From Panulirus ornatus (taxonomy: Eukaryota > Arthropoda > Malacostraca > Decapoda > Palinuridae), in contig NC_092232.1 in NCBI RefSeq assembly GCF_036320965.1, forward strand, positions 52,388,982 through 52,452,981: a stretch of 64,000 nucleotides of DNA, read 5' to 3'. The position numbers and the translations under genes are program-made. The notes beneath the pieces were generated by a model. It saw nothing but the letters and a program-made list of their open reading frames with translations, did no database searches and was not told where the DNA came from. Positions 48,495-60,985 of the stretch are shown piece after piece; within the stretch, counting starts at the first letter, position 1, and every line of letters begins with the position of its first letter.

Positions 48495-50423
48495 CTGCAA
48501 GATAAACATCCTTGGGTCATTATCAGGCAATGACAACACTCCAGGCAAGTTGCCCTTCATCCACATCATATTCAGGACAGAGGTGGCTTATTCTAAAGTT
48601 AATCTCCTGACCACGACAGTAAGACTTTTGGGTATGACCCTTAAAGGTCAGGTTAAAGGCCAGGCCATCATACCTATAGGTCGAGGGTCGTACCGTCGTG
48701 CTGAACAAGTTAAAGATAGAATTATTCATAGTCGCATCTTACATCACCACCGTAACAATATATAAATGTATTCATGGTCAGTCAGAACAAATAACACAAT
48801 ACATTAATCTAAATAAAAATAACAGAACAGCATGTATATATAAGAATTGGAACCTCCTGTTATTGATCTTATCTCAATCAAGAATCAATCATTAAGACGG
48901 TGATTAGCACTAATTACAAGCACTGTACATTTCACAAAGGGTGCGTACGATCCAACAGCGTGTACGTAATTTAATGATGAGAGAAACGGACACACAAGCG
49001 CGTATACAGTCTGCCACAATCATCCTAGTTCTGTTGAGCGGCATCAAACGCCCCTAGGGAGAGGTCTGCCCCTGGTCGGCAGGTATAGTGGGCAGCGTGT
49101 GTCCGGCCCTGATAACTGACGACGGATTTACCCAGCGAATACAAGCGGCGCTGGACTCAGCTCCTGACACCCTCACGCTCTCCCGGCCTCACTGGCGAGC
49201 CTAGCAGGAGGCTCACCACGCCACTGCTGAGAAACGGACGCTCTGGCTTCCTCCAGACACTTGCATCCACATTTCAATTCTCTTTTGTCTTCATAATGTT
49301 AATGACACTGAACAACTTTCATTTTACTACGGTGAATAGCAAGCTTCACCAAGGTATTCGTGGATTCTGCAATAGCCTTCTGCTTACTTTCCGTGTCGTC
49401 TGCAGGACGCTTCGACCCCCACTTTTCCTGCGTTCTTCGTCTTTTGTCTACTTATATTCCGCCAAGTCTTGGTCGTATTAGTAACGGCCAAGATGGCACA
49501 ACACCGAAGAAGCCTTGTTTTCGAGTCATGACTTCCCATACATCAGACGAAGCTTAAAAAAAATAAACTTTTCAGTACCTTACACGACACAACCTCCCGG
49601 CCATAGGCGAGGAAACGAAGTTGATTGTAGAATGGGACAACTTGTTATATGGCACTAAGGAGCAACCTCCCCACTCCCCGATGCAAGATCTCGAGTGAGT
49701 TACAGGAGGAGGGAAGACCTGCCCCACTGGGAGAGCTCGTCAAGCTGGAACACACTCCTGAGCCACCCAGACCACGCTGCCGACGCTGCTATGCTCGCCA
49801 CATCTTCCTCACTCCTCTCGCTATCTCCTCACAACCAGCAGTGCAGTCTTGGCTCTCTACTTGGCCTTTCGTCCGCTACAAAGTCGCTATTGTACAGCAT
49901 CGCTGCTCTACATATCAGCCACGACCTTTGTCCCATACGACCCGCCTCTGGTATAACTTCCCGCTTCCTTTGTTCCACCTTTCTCGCCATGCCACTTCCC
50001 CCAGTTTCATTACCGCCGCCTCAGGCAGGCGTCTTCAAATCGCGCCTTCTCGTCCGTCAAGATGGTATCGTGTCCGTCCACTATTGTCCCGGCGTGGGGA
50101 GGAGTGTCTTCCCCAAGCAGCAGCCTAGCACCACCCAGCCTGATGGTGGTATACTGCCCCAGCTCAAGGAACAATACTAACAAGCCTTATCCTCACTTCA
50201 TACTGAACTGTCTGTTACGCGGATGGTCCTAAACCTCTTCAACATTCCAGGATAGATAGTCTGGTTGCGAGCAGATACCTTTCCTCGCTAAATATAATAA
50301 CCTTCCTCCACCGTGACTAATACGCTTGCGTCTGAAGCACGAAACTAATATAACGAAATTACCCATGATGGAGTGTGGGTCCAGGTTTCCTGGATATCCT
50401 TCAAAATTCGTGACAAGGCTGAA
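48495..50423. other. Unassigned intronic sequence upstream of the exon
   Basis: Overlapping frames at 49649-50180 (159 and 161 codons) are in different frames over the same DNA and lack motifs. No further cadherin-like exon was recognised to the right of 48494. Confidence 0.35.
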
Positions 50424-51008
50424 GAATTAGAAAAACTTTAGTTTTTAATGGATGAAAGTGAATACTCCCTTGAGTCTGTCTATCTGCGAGTAGTCTTAAA
50501 ACATTCATAAAGAACACGACCACAGTCTGTTACACTTAAGGCGAAGGGAATGCAACACGAGCATCATAATATAATGCAGAAAGAGGATCAACTGATGCCT
50601 TGATGTTCTTATTGAAGAGGATCAACTGACGCCTTGATGTTCTTATTGAAGAGGATCAACAGACGCCTTGATGTTCTTATTGCCCGACTCAGGCTGGGCT
50701 ATAGATACTCATGGGAGGTTGCTCCTCCTGTCGATAATAAACAGACCTAAAGTAATCTCTTCTAACAAAGTTAGTCTCACCCCTGCTGCATACTTGACTG
50801 CTGTAAATTAGTGAGTTCAGGGATGATTCTTATCGAGCATTACAAGATACGTGTAAGCGTTTCATCCATGACAATGTTTTATCTCAGATACTGTGCAGTA
50901 TTCTAACTCTGCTTGTTGTAAATAGTTCAGTTATCATATATCTTAACACACTCCAGTTATTGCAATTCAAAGTCTGTAAATATCATTCATCATGTAAACT
51001 TGATTAAT
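50424..51008 (+). repeat. Interspersed repeat copy 1, with internal 34-bp triplication
   Basis: Aligns over its whole length to 55834-56392 in the same orientation. Shared landmarks are GAATTAG.AAAAACTT, CTACCTGCGAG.AG-like, GGATCA, GCCCGACT, GCTCCTCCTG, AAGCGTTTCA(T/C)CCAT and GTCTGTAAA. A 34-bp segment (AGAGGATCAACTGACGCC..TTCTTATTG) is present three times at 50582-50682 but once in copy 2. Non-coding; family unknown. Confidence 0.85.
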
Positions 51009-54000
51009 GATTAATTTCATACTAACCAATCCTTGCGGGTATTTTTCGTCTCAACGTAACCTGCAACTCAAAACATTAAGGCTCGATCCCATGACCTGTT
51101 GTGTTCTCTAGTCTCCACGTTTGCGTCACCCGTCCACAGGATGGCCACGATCGCACAACAGACTCCCGCTCGAGCGGAAAAAAGAGGGAAGGCGGTTCTA
51201 CAAGAGAGGAAAGCAACGGGTGGAGAAATGATTCGGGTGGAAGAGGGTCGGAAGTCAGAAAACGAAGAGGGAAAACGGACTTGAGTGACAAGCATAGGTG
51301 GACAGAGACATTGTGAGAGCAAGGAGACAAGGGGACAGGAGGATGAGGAGGAGGAAGTCCTCTGGTCATGGCGGGAGTGAGGCCGCTGGTCTCCTGGGCC
51401 ACTGGTCAACAAAGCTGGCAGCAAATTACTTGCCTGGAACATCCAATTATCTGGCCACAGCCTCTACAAGGATTTGTGTGACGTGACGTCGGAAATTGGT
51501 TCATTCATTTCTACCATTCATGCCTCTCCACTCCTTCCATTTCGCGAAAATCGCCAAATCTTGGGATCAAAGTGATTTGCTTTGCACTTCGACTAAAGTA
51601 CTGGAGATGGAGTGTGTTGGAGACCTGCGAACTATGAAGAAGGAGCTCCCCACACCCTAGTTCCTGGGGGTCGACCTAAAACTCAAGCTACACCTCCACA
51701 CCCACAGCACTACATACACCTTTCTGTCGCTTCCTGACAAGTCGGTCGTAAATGGAAATTTTAATTGCAAATTACGAGGCGGCCAGTCGCCCTCCTTGGC
51801 GGGGGGAAATTGACAATGAGCTCCAACTGTGGCTTGACCAACTTCCAAGTTTCTTTCAGAGTTTCAAGTATTTTGTTACCGAACATTTACCTCCATAGAC
51901 TGTAAATAGACCGTTTGCACGAAGGACGAGATGGACTTCTCTCCAGGGGAAGCAAAATACAGACTTAACGGGTGAAAATGGGCCTAGTCATTTGTTAGAG
52001 GGAGGGTGACATGTCGTGGGTGGCAGCAGAGGTCCTGCCTCTATCACACACCGCCAGGCTCTACAAGGAAAAAAAAAAACCTGACGAATAAAATGGGCGG
52101 AAAAAATGAATCAATAGGAAGGTATTGGTCGGCTGTGTCAAGATGATAGTACGCTTAGGGTAAGACGAGGTCATCCTAGGGTCGGCATTCCCAGGCCAAC
52201 CCGGGTGTCATTCAACTCCGAACTTCCCCTCCCTCTCACATGCGTATCATGACCTCACTATACCAAGCCCTGAACACCCTTTATCCCTCCCCTCCACTCA
52301 ACCACCATCCCAACACACCCCTCGCGATCACCATCTTAACACCCATCCCTCTCAACCACAATCCGCACATTCCTCCCCACAACCACCTTCCTTCAACCAT
52401 CATTCCATCATCTACCACTCCACCCCATCAACCCTTGCAGGTCATCATCACCCTCAACTCACAACACTATCATTCCAGACACCATCCCAACCTCCCTCAC
52501 ACTGGTGAGGGTGAGGGGTTAGAACAACGGTATGAGGCCCTCATGCCTCTGCCAGGGTCCACGTGCAGTAAAGCCTCATTACCGTAAGTGATGTGTGTTT
52601 CCCTGCAGTGCTGGGACCATCTTGTACAAGCTGGCCAGGTGGAGTTAAAGATACACGTCCTTTCCTCCTTTTCTTCTCCCTCTTGCCTCTTCCTCTTCCT
52701 TCTCCCTCCCTCCTTCTCTATCTCTCACCTCTCAAATACATTTTGGGCATGAACCGTTCACATACATATATATCAAATTCGACAGTGGTTATTATGCATT
52801 ATGGAAGGAATCGTGCGGGGAAAATCCACCTATCCATTTAAAAGCAGTCGAACCCACAGTGGAACACGCCAGTCACTGCAACTCATGGCTCATGACGCCA
52901 ATTAAATCTAAAGTTATTAAACGAAAACATTTTTTGAATATTTTTTTTTGCAAATCTCTTATTTGAAACAAAAAAAAAGGGGGAGGGGGAGGGGTGATCA
53001 AGGGGAGAGCCAGATTTAGCTTCAGGTATGACAAAGTTCAAAACAGGAAATCCATTCTGGTTTCCCCTGGTACTTTACGTACCACTCAACGCAAGTTTCC
53101 AAGCTGCACTCGAACAGGAAAACTCATTTCTTTTTTTTTTTTTTTTTTCTTTTTAGAAAAGATTGAAAGGAAAACCAAAATGGGAAGAATCCACCAGTTA
53201 GCAATCAGAACAAAAACTCGCTTTTAAACTTAATTACGGTGCTGGGGAGAGGGAGGGAAACTGCTCACATGATCCACTTCTTATATTACTGACCACATGA
53301 GATCTCCAGCCTCGTCTTCCCAGAAGGCGAGTCACTCCATTCTCCGATGTCGGAATGAGAATCCATATTCCCGTTTTCCCTCAGCCAAGTCACTCCATTT
53401 CACGGTGACAAGTTAAAAGAACACCAATTCTCATCTTTCCCACTGCCAAGCCCTTACGTTTCACACTGCGATCTCTCGTGCCCAAGAAACACCGTACCAT
53501 ACCGACGGAGTAGGGCTCCCTAACGCCCAAGCTCTCGCGAGGCCGACCACCTCCGTCCATCGGCGATGGAGTGACACACTCCTCACCAGCCTCAGGCTCC
53601 ATGCTAACCCGCATCTTTACCGGCACCAGAGGCCAAGATTACCGCGCTCCCTACCGACTACTGCTGAACTACTTGTCCGACTCTTGTCCAGACGCCCCCA
53701 GTATTGCCAGCTTTCCCGACCAGGTCACCCCTAATGTGTGCGTCCTTCCTTCTTGGTAAACGTCCGTGTCAAGGTGCGCTAACTAACCTTAGTGGCTAGC
53801 TCTTATTATACAAATTTCCCTTTCTTGTGTTCCTGGCCGTCCCTGTGTTGGGACCCCCTTCCTCCTGGCCGCCTCTGTGTTAGTAGCTTCTCCTCCTGGA
53901 TCATCTCATCCGCCGGTATGCCCTACTCTTGGACCCTCCTCACCTCCGAGCCTCGCCGCGGCTGCCGCTGGCCCCTGATGGTAGGGGCCAGCACGAGGCT

Positions 54001-54071
54001 GCTGGCTGCACCTCCTTATTGCATCATTTGGTAGGAGTTATGGGGCGGGCGGCCGCACACCCGGGGATAAC

Positions 54072-54073
<2 letters not shown>
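51009..54073. other. Unassigned sequence
   Basis: Includes a purine-rich interval at 51170-51360, an ACC/CAACC-rich interval at 52290-52500 and a T run near 53131-53149. No motif-bearing frame. Confidence 0.35.

Positions 54074-54117
<44 letters not shown>
54074..54117. repeat. (CA)n microsatellite
   Basis: About 22 CA units. Confidence 0.97.
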
Positions 54118-54119
<2 letters not shown>

Positions 54120-55654
54120 CTCATCGCCAGTTTTACAACACCGCAGAATTAAAACCCCCCGAGTCTTCTTACTCCGGCCCGGCAAACCTCGGCCGCACCA
54201 TGATGTCTGCTCACCCTCGCTCAACACTCTCCCCTGCATCCTGACACATACAGCCCTCCGTTCCTCCCTCTCCCATACACCTTTCCCAATTTACGTCCCA
54301 CAACCCGCCCGTCTTCCACCCTATTTTAAACCTCTTCCTCCCTGTCCTACCCTATCCACACTATTCTTACACCCTACCCTCTAGTTTTGACCCTAGTTCA
54401 TATCTCCTCCCTTCACCTAATTCCACCCTATTTTTCATTTATGCCGGTAAGCCCGGCAAACTTATTGCGCACACCATGCTCATTCTGTGAGCGGTAGTGC
54501 AAAAGGATTACAGAGGTCACAAAGGGTCTTTTCTTAGGAGAGGAAAATATAGGAGATGGCGGTATAGGGACGAGAGGGTATCAAAAGCGAGGAGGGAGGT
54601 ACGAGGGCTTGTGTTAGAAAAGGGGTGTATAATAAGGGGTGTGTGATATGTGGAAATATACGATATGGAGTAAGGTACAGTGATCATCTACGCGGTGATT
54701 TAAAGATAACATGGAAGATGAGTAGCCAGTACAAGTGGGTGTTGTATCAAGGCGGAAGAATAAAGATGAGGTACACGCCATATATAGAGTAAGATTACAG
54801 AATGAGGAAGATTATTCGTGAGATAAGGTGGTGCATGGTATGAGGGGCGTTGGTGAATAAGAGGTACATGTATGACACCAAGGTGGAGGATGAACTGTGG
54901 CATATGTAGCGGAAGGACGACTATCTGGAGTACAACAAGGAGAAGAAGTAGGGTAAGGAGGAGCTGTGGGGAAGTGGAGTAGTGTACGGAGGGGCGGGAG
55001 TTACAGTGGCACACACACCACATCTTGTATGGTACTGCACCACTACCATGAGGTTGTTACAACACGGTACAGTACTACAGGGTTACACTTAAGATACCAC
55101 CATGCCCGGTACATATGCTGCACCAGGGTTATGACTAAGACTTGTGCTAGTATTAGGGGCATATCAGTCTCCTGTATCAGGGCGGCGTACGCGCCCTACC
55201 AATATCTCTCCAGCTCTACCCTTACGGTCCTCAAACTCATTAAAGACCCCGAGATTAATCGTCTGTCTGTAAGAGATTTTCTATCCTCACTGTCTGCACT
55301 AAACTCCAATCCTTTTTATTTTTTCTAGTGACCGGCACGGCACGGACAAATATGCCCCAATCAAGGCCAGCTCCGGCGAAAGAAAAATGCTGGAGAGAAG
55401 TAGAGGTTAATCAGGACTTTGCAAGTGTTTTCAGACCTGCCTCTTAGAAGAGGAAAGATTTTATGAGGATGGAAAGACAAAAGAAGGACGAGAACTCCAC
55501 TGCTTAGCCGTTCGAAGAAAGGAGGTGGCATCAGAGCAGCCGGTCTCCACACACAAGTTGTGGGAAGCAGTAGGTACACGCAAGCCACGGGTCCAAACCT
55601 AGGAGATGGGACAAATGAAAACAGCTCAAAAGAACAATGGCTGAAATAATACAT

Positions 55655-55657
<3 letters not shown>
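54118..55657. other. Unassigned sequence
   Basis: No motif-bearing frame or recognised repeat. Confidence 0.35.

Positions 55658-55734
<77 letters not shown>
55658..55734. repeat. (GA)n microsatellite
   Basis: About 38 GA units. Confidence 0.98.
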
Positions 55735-55736
<2 letters not shown>

Positions 55737-55833
55737 CAACATGGCGTCCTACAGAAAGGAGAGGTTGAAGAGAGATGATGCTAAAAGAATGAATAAACCT
55801 TAATTAGACTTTTGAATGCATTACAGTACTTAT

Positions 55834-56392
55834 GAATTAGCAAAAACTTCCGCTTAAAACGACGAAAATAATTGCCCTCTTGGTCTACCTGCGAGCAGCC
55901 TTAACACAATCAATTAGAGAGAACACGAACAAAAGAAATGTCTCGGGTTAAGGCCAGGTGGAACCAACACACGCAGGTCCATCTATCATCAAAGTATCAT
56001 GCAAGAAGAATCATATAGTTCCACCAACAGGATCAGTAGACACCTTGACACTGTTATCGCCCGACTGGGGTAAAAGATATTCATGGCAGTATGCTCCTCC
56101 TGCTAATAATCAACAGACCCTATGTAAACTTCGCCAACAAAGCTACCACTCACACCTCACAACATCTTTCACTTGAGTGTTGTAAATTACAGAGTTCGGA
56201 GACAATTCTTACCCAATATCATAAGACATATGAAAGCGTTTCACCCATAGCCATGTTCAATCTCAACCACTCGTGGTCTTGTAACTTTGCTTACTGTGAA
56301 TGATTCCCCTGTTTATTATCTTCATATATATCCAGTCACTGCTGTTCACTGTCTGTAAACAATTTACTTCACCATGTAAATCGCTCGATGAA
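55834..56392 (+). repeat. Interspersed repeat copy 2
   Basis: The direct-orientation partner of 50424-51008, roughly 70-75 percent similar by eye, with small indels. It has one copy of the segment that is triplicated in copy 1. Confidence 0.85.
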
Positions 56393-56985
56393 CCTGGACA
56401 CGAAAGGATGAGTAATATATACACAAACGAATGACTTTCCACACAACTCCGTTCACCTGGACACGAAAGGAATATGCACATAAACGAATGACTGAGCAGA
56501 GTGCGACACTAGGGTGTGGCCACATAAGTGATGCGACTCCCAAAGGCGTCACAGAGAACGAGGCTTTCGGAGTGGCGGCGGCGTGAGGCCCTACCCCGCC
56601 CGCCACACATCGCCTGAGGACAAGGTAATTAATTCCTGCCCTGAGTTGCATTCCCTAGCCCGAAGGAGCCGCCCGTGACGGGTTTAAGTCACACCACTGC
56701 TGCGCGTCGTGTGACGTACGTTACACGTCTGGCGTCGTAACGCGACGTTAACAGAGGGTCCCCCTTCATGACCGACTTCAGGCCTCCGGGGTCTCATGTC
56801 TTATGAACCCCCTGTCACTCCATGACACTGACGTACATGGGGATGTCCTACTCCTGTACCCAGGGACTGCCTGCCTGTGCATCTCATTAACACAACTTAC
56901 TGGCCCCATAATGCAAATGAGTTGCAGGAGTCTGTTCTCTGACACTCCCAATCTGCTCATCCCTCACGTCTGTGAACTGCTTTAT
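56393..56985. other. Unassigned sequence with small duplication
   Basis: A phrase CTGGACACGAAAGGA..ATA.ACA.AAACGAATGACT occurs twice at 56394-56495 about 60 bp apart. Otherwise nothing recognised. Confidence 0.5.
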
Positions 56986-57360
56986 GGTGTGTTGGAGGAG
57001 GAGGAGGAGGAGGTAGTGGTGGGGATGGTGCTACAGGTAGCGTGTTGGAGAAGAGGGGGAGTGTTGGTGGTGTTGTGAGTGGCAGTGAGTTCAACGTGGT
57101 GGTGTTGGAGATGGAAGTGTTGTGACTGGTGGCGTGTGGAAGGTGGTGGTGTTGGGGGTGATGTTTAGTGTTGGAGATGGTGGTAGTGCTGATAGTGGTA
57201 GCTGTTATATGACACGTGTGTTGGTGGTAGTGAAGTAGACGGTTGAGGCTTCAGTACAAGTGGTGGTGGTGATGGTGGCGGCGTCAGCAAGGTCGGTAGT
57301 GATGGAGAGTGTGGTAGGGCTGGTGGTGATTATGGTAATGGTAGCGGTTGTTGGGGGGAG
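56986..57360. repeat. GGT/GTG/GGA-rich simple-sequence region
   Basis: Degenerate trinucleotide-type sequence (GGTGGT, GTGTTGG, GGAGGAGGA) with almost no C on the plus strand. Confidence 0.85.
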
Positions 57361-57469
57361 GAGGGCGGTGTGTTTCTCCCCATATCAGGAGGCAGGAGGG
57401 TGAGGGACTGACTCTGGTAGCTCTCTCTCCTCAGATCTCTCATATGCTGCGTGTGTACTTGTTCTTTTC

Positions 57470-57935
57470 CTCTATTTCCAGTTATCCTTCGTTCCTCACA
57501 CTCCTAGGTATCTCTCTCATCATCCTCTCACTCTCCAGCATATCCCTCATCATCCTCACACTCCGCGGCACCTTCCTCATCATCCTCACACTCCAAGGCA
57601 TCTCCCTCATCATCCTCGTCATACTCATACTCCAAGGCATCTCCCTCATCATCCTCACACTCCCCGGTACCTTCCTCATCGAGTACACACTCCCAGTATC
57701 TCCCTCATCCTCCACACACTCTTCGCATCTCATCCTCCACACACTCCTCGCACCTCATCCTCCACACACTCCCCACACCTCATCCTCCACACACTCCCCA
57801 CACCTCATCCTCCACACACTCCTCGCACCTCATCCTCCACACATTTCCCCCACCTCATCCTCCACACATTCCCCACACCTCATCCTCCACACATTCTCCA
57901 CACCTCATCCTCCACACACTCACCGCACCTCAGCT
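57470..57935. repeat. Tandem repeats: 30-bp then 24-bp units
   Basis: At 57500-57690, units with TCTCCCTCATCATCCTCACA (about 30 bp, some shortened). At 57700-57930, about nine 24-bp units with CCTCATCCTCCACACACTCC. Units are multiples of three, so open frames are expected by chance. Confidence 0.9.
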
Positions 57936-58268
57936 ATTTGCGGCTCTCATCTGCAGCTGGGGAAATGTAAGAGCAAACTTGGTCCGTACGAGCGATCATA
58001 AAATTGAGTGCCAACTTACTCCACAACGGACGGCCCCACTACACCACACCCCTGGGGTGAGAGGCACCCACGCCTGGGGTGGGTGGGGAGTTACCATATC
58101 AGGCCGCTAGATGGCCACACTCCACCTGGCATAATGCTAATGGAAACCTGACCTAATGGGACATTTACCTGTCGCCGTGTATCCCAAGGAATGACCTGTC
58201 GTAGGAAAAAAATTAAATAAGGTCAGCTGACTGGAGCAGACGTCCATGGCAACCAATTCCTACGTCGT
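57936..58268. other. Unassigned sequence
   Basis: Nothing recognised. Confidence 0.35.
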
Positions 58269-58378
<110 letters not shown>

Positions 58379-58439
58379 GACTTAATTTGCCATTACCATT
58401 AAGTATACCTGTAGTACACGTAACTTCTTTTTTTTTTCT

Positions 58440-59145
58440 GACTTTCCTTGGGTAAATTACTGTCTCTTTTGTGGCGATGCTTCTGTCTTCGCCAAGCGCA
58501 TAACAGAGGCTATTCTTGCGGGGGAGCGGGAGCATTTATCCCCTCTTCCTGAAAGACGACCTCTTCTTCCAATCCACAGTTCAACCATTCCTGCTCTGAG
58601 GCCATTCGGGCAAGGGACCAGGCATACCAGGATAGGAAAAACTCTCCTTCCTCCGACTCCCATACAGCATTTATCACTGCTCGTAATCACTGCAAGTACT
58701 TTATCCTTGAGGCAAAGGAACTGCGATAACTTCTTGTCACCCACTGGTAGGTCTTTCTGGTCTTAGGCTAAAGGCATCTGTAACCGCTTCTGTCGCTCTA
58801 CCTTTCCCTCACTTTACCGTTCTGACGGTACTATGGCTGTCTCTCCCGTAGACAAAGCAACTCTCTTTGGTTCTCGTTTCTCCTCTAATTCCACCTCGGA
58901 TGATTCTACCATTCCTTCACCTCCTGATACTCCTTTCAACAATCCTATGCCCCTCTCCGTAACCTCTTTCCAAAATGTCCTAAAAGCGCTTCTCTCTCTA
59001 GACAAAAGCAATGCTTATGGTCCTGATGGCATCCATCCCCGTGTACTGAAGGAATGCGTCTCTGAACCTGCACCTGTGCTTGCTCGTCTGCTCCATTTAT
59101 GTTTAAAAGCCAGAACTCTTCCTTCTTCTTTACGTTTTATGTTGT
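58440..59145 (+). pseudogene. Jockey-like LINE: linker and RT start, truncated
   Basis: Plus frames read CSEAIRARDQAYQ (near 58600), then SHTAFITARNHCKYFILEAKE (near 58670), the connecting region between endonuclease and RT. After frame changes, a clean frame from 58833 gives VDKATLFGSRFSSNS, then ALLSLDKSNAYGPDGIHPRVLK (RT motif 1, ..GPDGI..) and a block ending LPSSLRFML at about 59140, where homology stops before the expected VPKKGD motif 2. At least three breaks and a 3' truncation make it inactive. It may belong to the same family as the 3' relic at 2632-3340, but the two do not overlap. Confidence 0.8.
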
Positions 59146-59284
59146 GCTGTCAGGCTGGTCTGGTACACCAAGGACGAAGGTGTCAACTTAATTCTGAAAA
59201 ATGTTCACGTGACTTATATTCCCCAGGAAAACAGTGACGAGACGAGGACCCACACATGTATGACACTTTCATTAACGTTATTTC

Positions 59285-59288
<4 letters not shown>

Positions 59289-59314
<26 letters not shown>
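59289..59314. repeat. (CT)n microsatellite
   Basis: About 13 CT units. Confidence 0.95.
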
Positions 59315-59315
<1 letters not shown>

Positions 59316-59539
59316 TCCTTTTTTTCCTGGGGGTTTAAAAAACATCACAACGCCAAGTCTGCTCCATCTTCGTGCGCAGGTCAAAAACTAAGCTCTCCGA
59401 TATACCTGTGTTTATATACTGAGGTACGTCTTGCGTCTACTGCATTCTGACAAGGGAAGGTTTAAAGTGGTGAGCGAGTCTCAGTGACTCTGGTGTCTTC
59501 CTGCACCGGTGCGGGTGGGAAGTGAACTTTAGAAGCGTT

Positions 59540-59693
59540 TTCTATCTCAGCAGCGTCTCTGGTCCTGTCCTGTTATAATTTCTCATTGCGAAACGTATCG
59601 TGCGTCCTGGTTTTTCGAAGACTCGAGACTTGCACAATACTGTGTCCATCAAATACGAAGGCGTCCGGCATTGAGGCTTCTCAATCCTTGATG

Positions 59694-59761
<68 letters not shown>

Positions 59762-60150
59762 ACGTCAGGTTCCCCGGCATGTGACTCTTCATTCTTTCAC
59801 ATCGGTAATGAGGTTGATCATTTCCACCCGACTGACTACTGTAATTTTCCGAGCGCTACCGTTGGGTTGAAACAAGCATTTGCCGATTGCACGGGGTCCC
59901 TCGACCCATGCTACAGCCATAAGAATTCTACGATCAACTTCCAAGACGTGTGTATCAGCTGTTATCGTGTACTGTTATCAATGTCTGGTATAAGTACGAC
60001 GAACACCATGGGACCAAAGACGCAACCCTGGGGTAGGACCGACCTTAAAACTGTAAGCATAGGATTCCGTCCACTTACCAACCAGTCCCTGCAGCCACTT
60101 GTCTGAATTAGAACATATGTAGTGTCCTGATCTGCCAGTCACTCCCTCTG
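59540..60150 (-). pseudogene. CR1/L2-like LINE RT relic interrupted by (CT)n
   Basis: On the minus strand, N to C: WLQGLVGKWTES near 60095, then after a frame change PQGCVFGPMVF at about 60010-60040 (the RT motif B signature PQGSVLGPLLF) with IPDIDNS for IYINDI. Further on, beyond a (CT)n tract at 59695-59760, RTIRFAMRNYNRTGPETLLR resembles the LGFI.RNF..R.PE..L.LY block. Many stops. The microsatellite sits inside the old element. Confidence 0.6.
59695..59760. repeat. (CT)n microsatellite
   Basis: About 32 CT units. Confidence 0.98.
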
Positions 60151-60660
60151 TATCCATTTTGTGTGTTTATCACTAAACCGCCACATCTACGACACACACA
60201 AACACACACACACATCATATACCTACTTTTTCTTAAGACTGTAAGACAAAAGCTTCCTCAAGAGAGAGAGACCTTCAGACAACATTACTTAATATTCTAT
60301 TGTTCTTATTTCTCTTTTTTTCTGATTCACGTTAATCGAAGCTTCATTCACAGGAACTCTTGTATGGTACATAACATGAGTCATGGAGCCTTGCAAGGGG
60401 GTCATGACAGCTTCCTCAACACCCCGCAGCAACATCCACACTGGTGAAGCCGCAACATAAATTGATGTATTGGTCCAGAGCTTTCGACCAGCGCCGGGAG
60501 GAGGAAGGGAAGACTCACTATGTAGACCAGACCAATTCGTTCAGGCTTCCCTCCACCACAAAACATCTCAGTCAACGTCCAGCTTCACATACTCGTTAGC
60601 AACATTTTACTCCCATTCCCCCCAAAAACACTTTTTCGTACTCTGCCTCAGAGGCGAGAT

Positions 60661-60664
<4 letters not shown>
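60151..60664. other. Unassigned sequence
   Basis: Nothing recognised apart from short CA stretches near 60197-60215. Confidence 0.35.

Positions 60665-60730
<66 letters not shown>
60665..60730. repeat. (CT)n microsatellite
   Basis: About 33 CT units. Followed by GT-rich sequence to 60808. Confidence 0.98.
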
Positions 60731-60731
<1 letters not shown>

Positions 60732-60905
60732 GTCGTAAGTTCTGACATATGCCAGTGTGGTGTGGTGCGTGTGCGTGTGTATGTGAGTGTGCGTGTGTGT
60801 GTGTGTGTGGCCGGTCTGAGCCAGACACAGCCACACCACATGGAACTCATCAGCTCCGTGATTAGTAAACGGGAGAGAGGGAGGAGGAGGGAGAGGTGGG
60901 GAGAG

Positions 60906-60907
<2 letters not shown>

Positions 60908-60964
<57 letters not shown>
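60908..60964. repeat. (GT)n microsatellite
   Basis: About 28 GT units, with an impure tail to about 60985. Confidence 0.97.
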
Positions 60965-60967
<3 letters not shown>

Positions 60968-60985
60968 CGTGTGCCTGTGTGTGTG

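Noticed and set aside
49649..50180. Two overlapping frames of 159 and 161 codons
   Set aside because: Different frames of the same sequence with no domain in either.
57348..58001. 217-codon plus frame rich in Ser, His, Leu and Ile
   Set aside because: Generated by 24- and 30-bp tandem units that are multiples of three.
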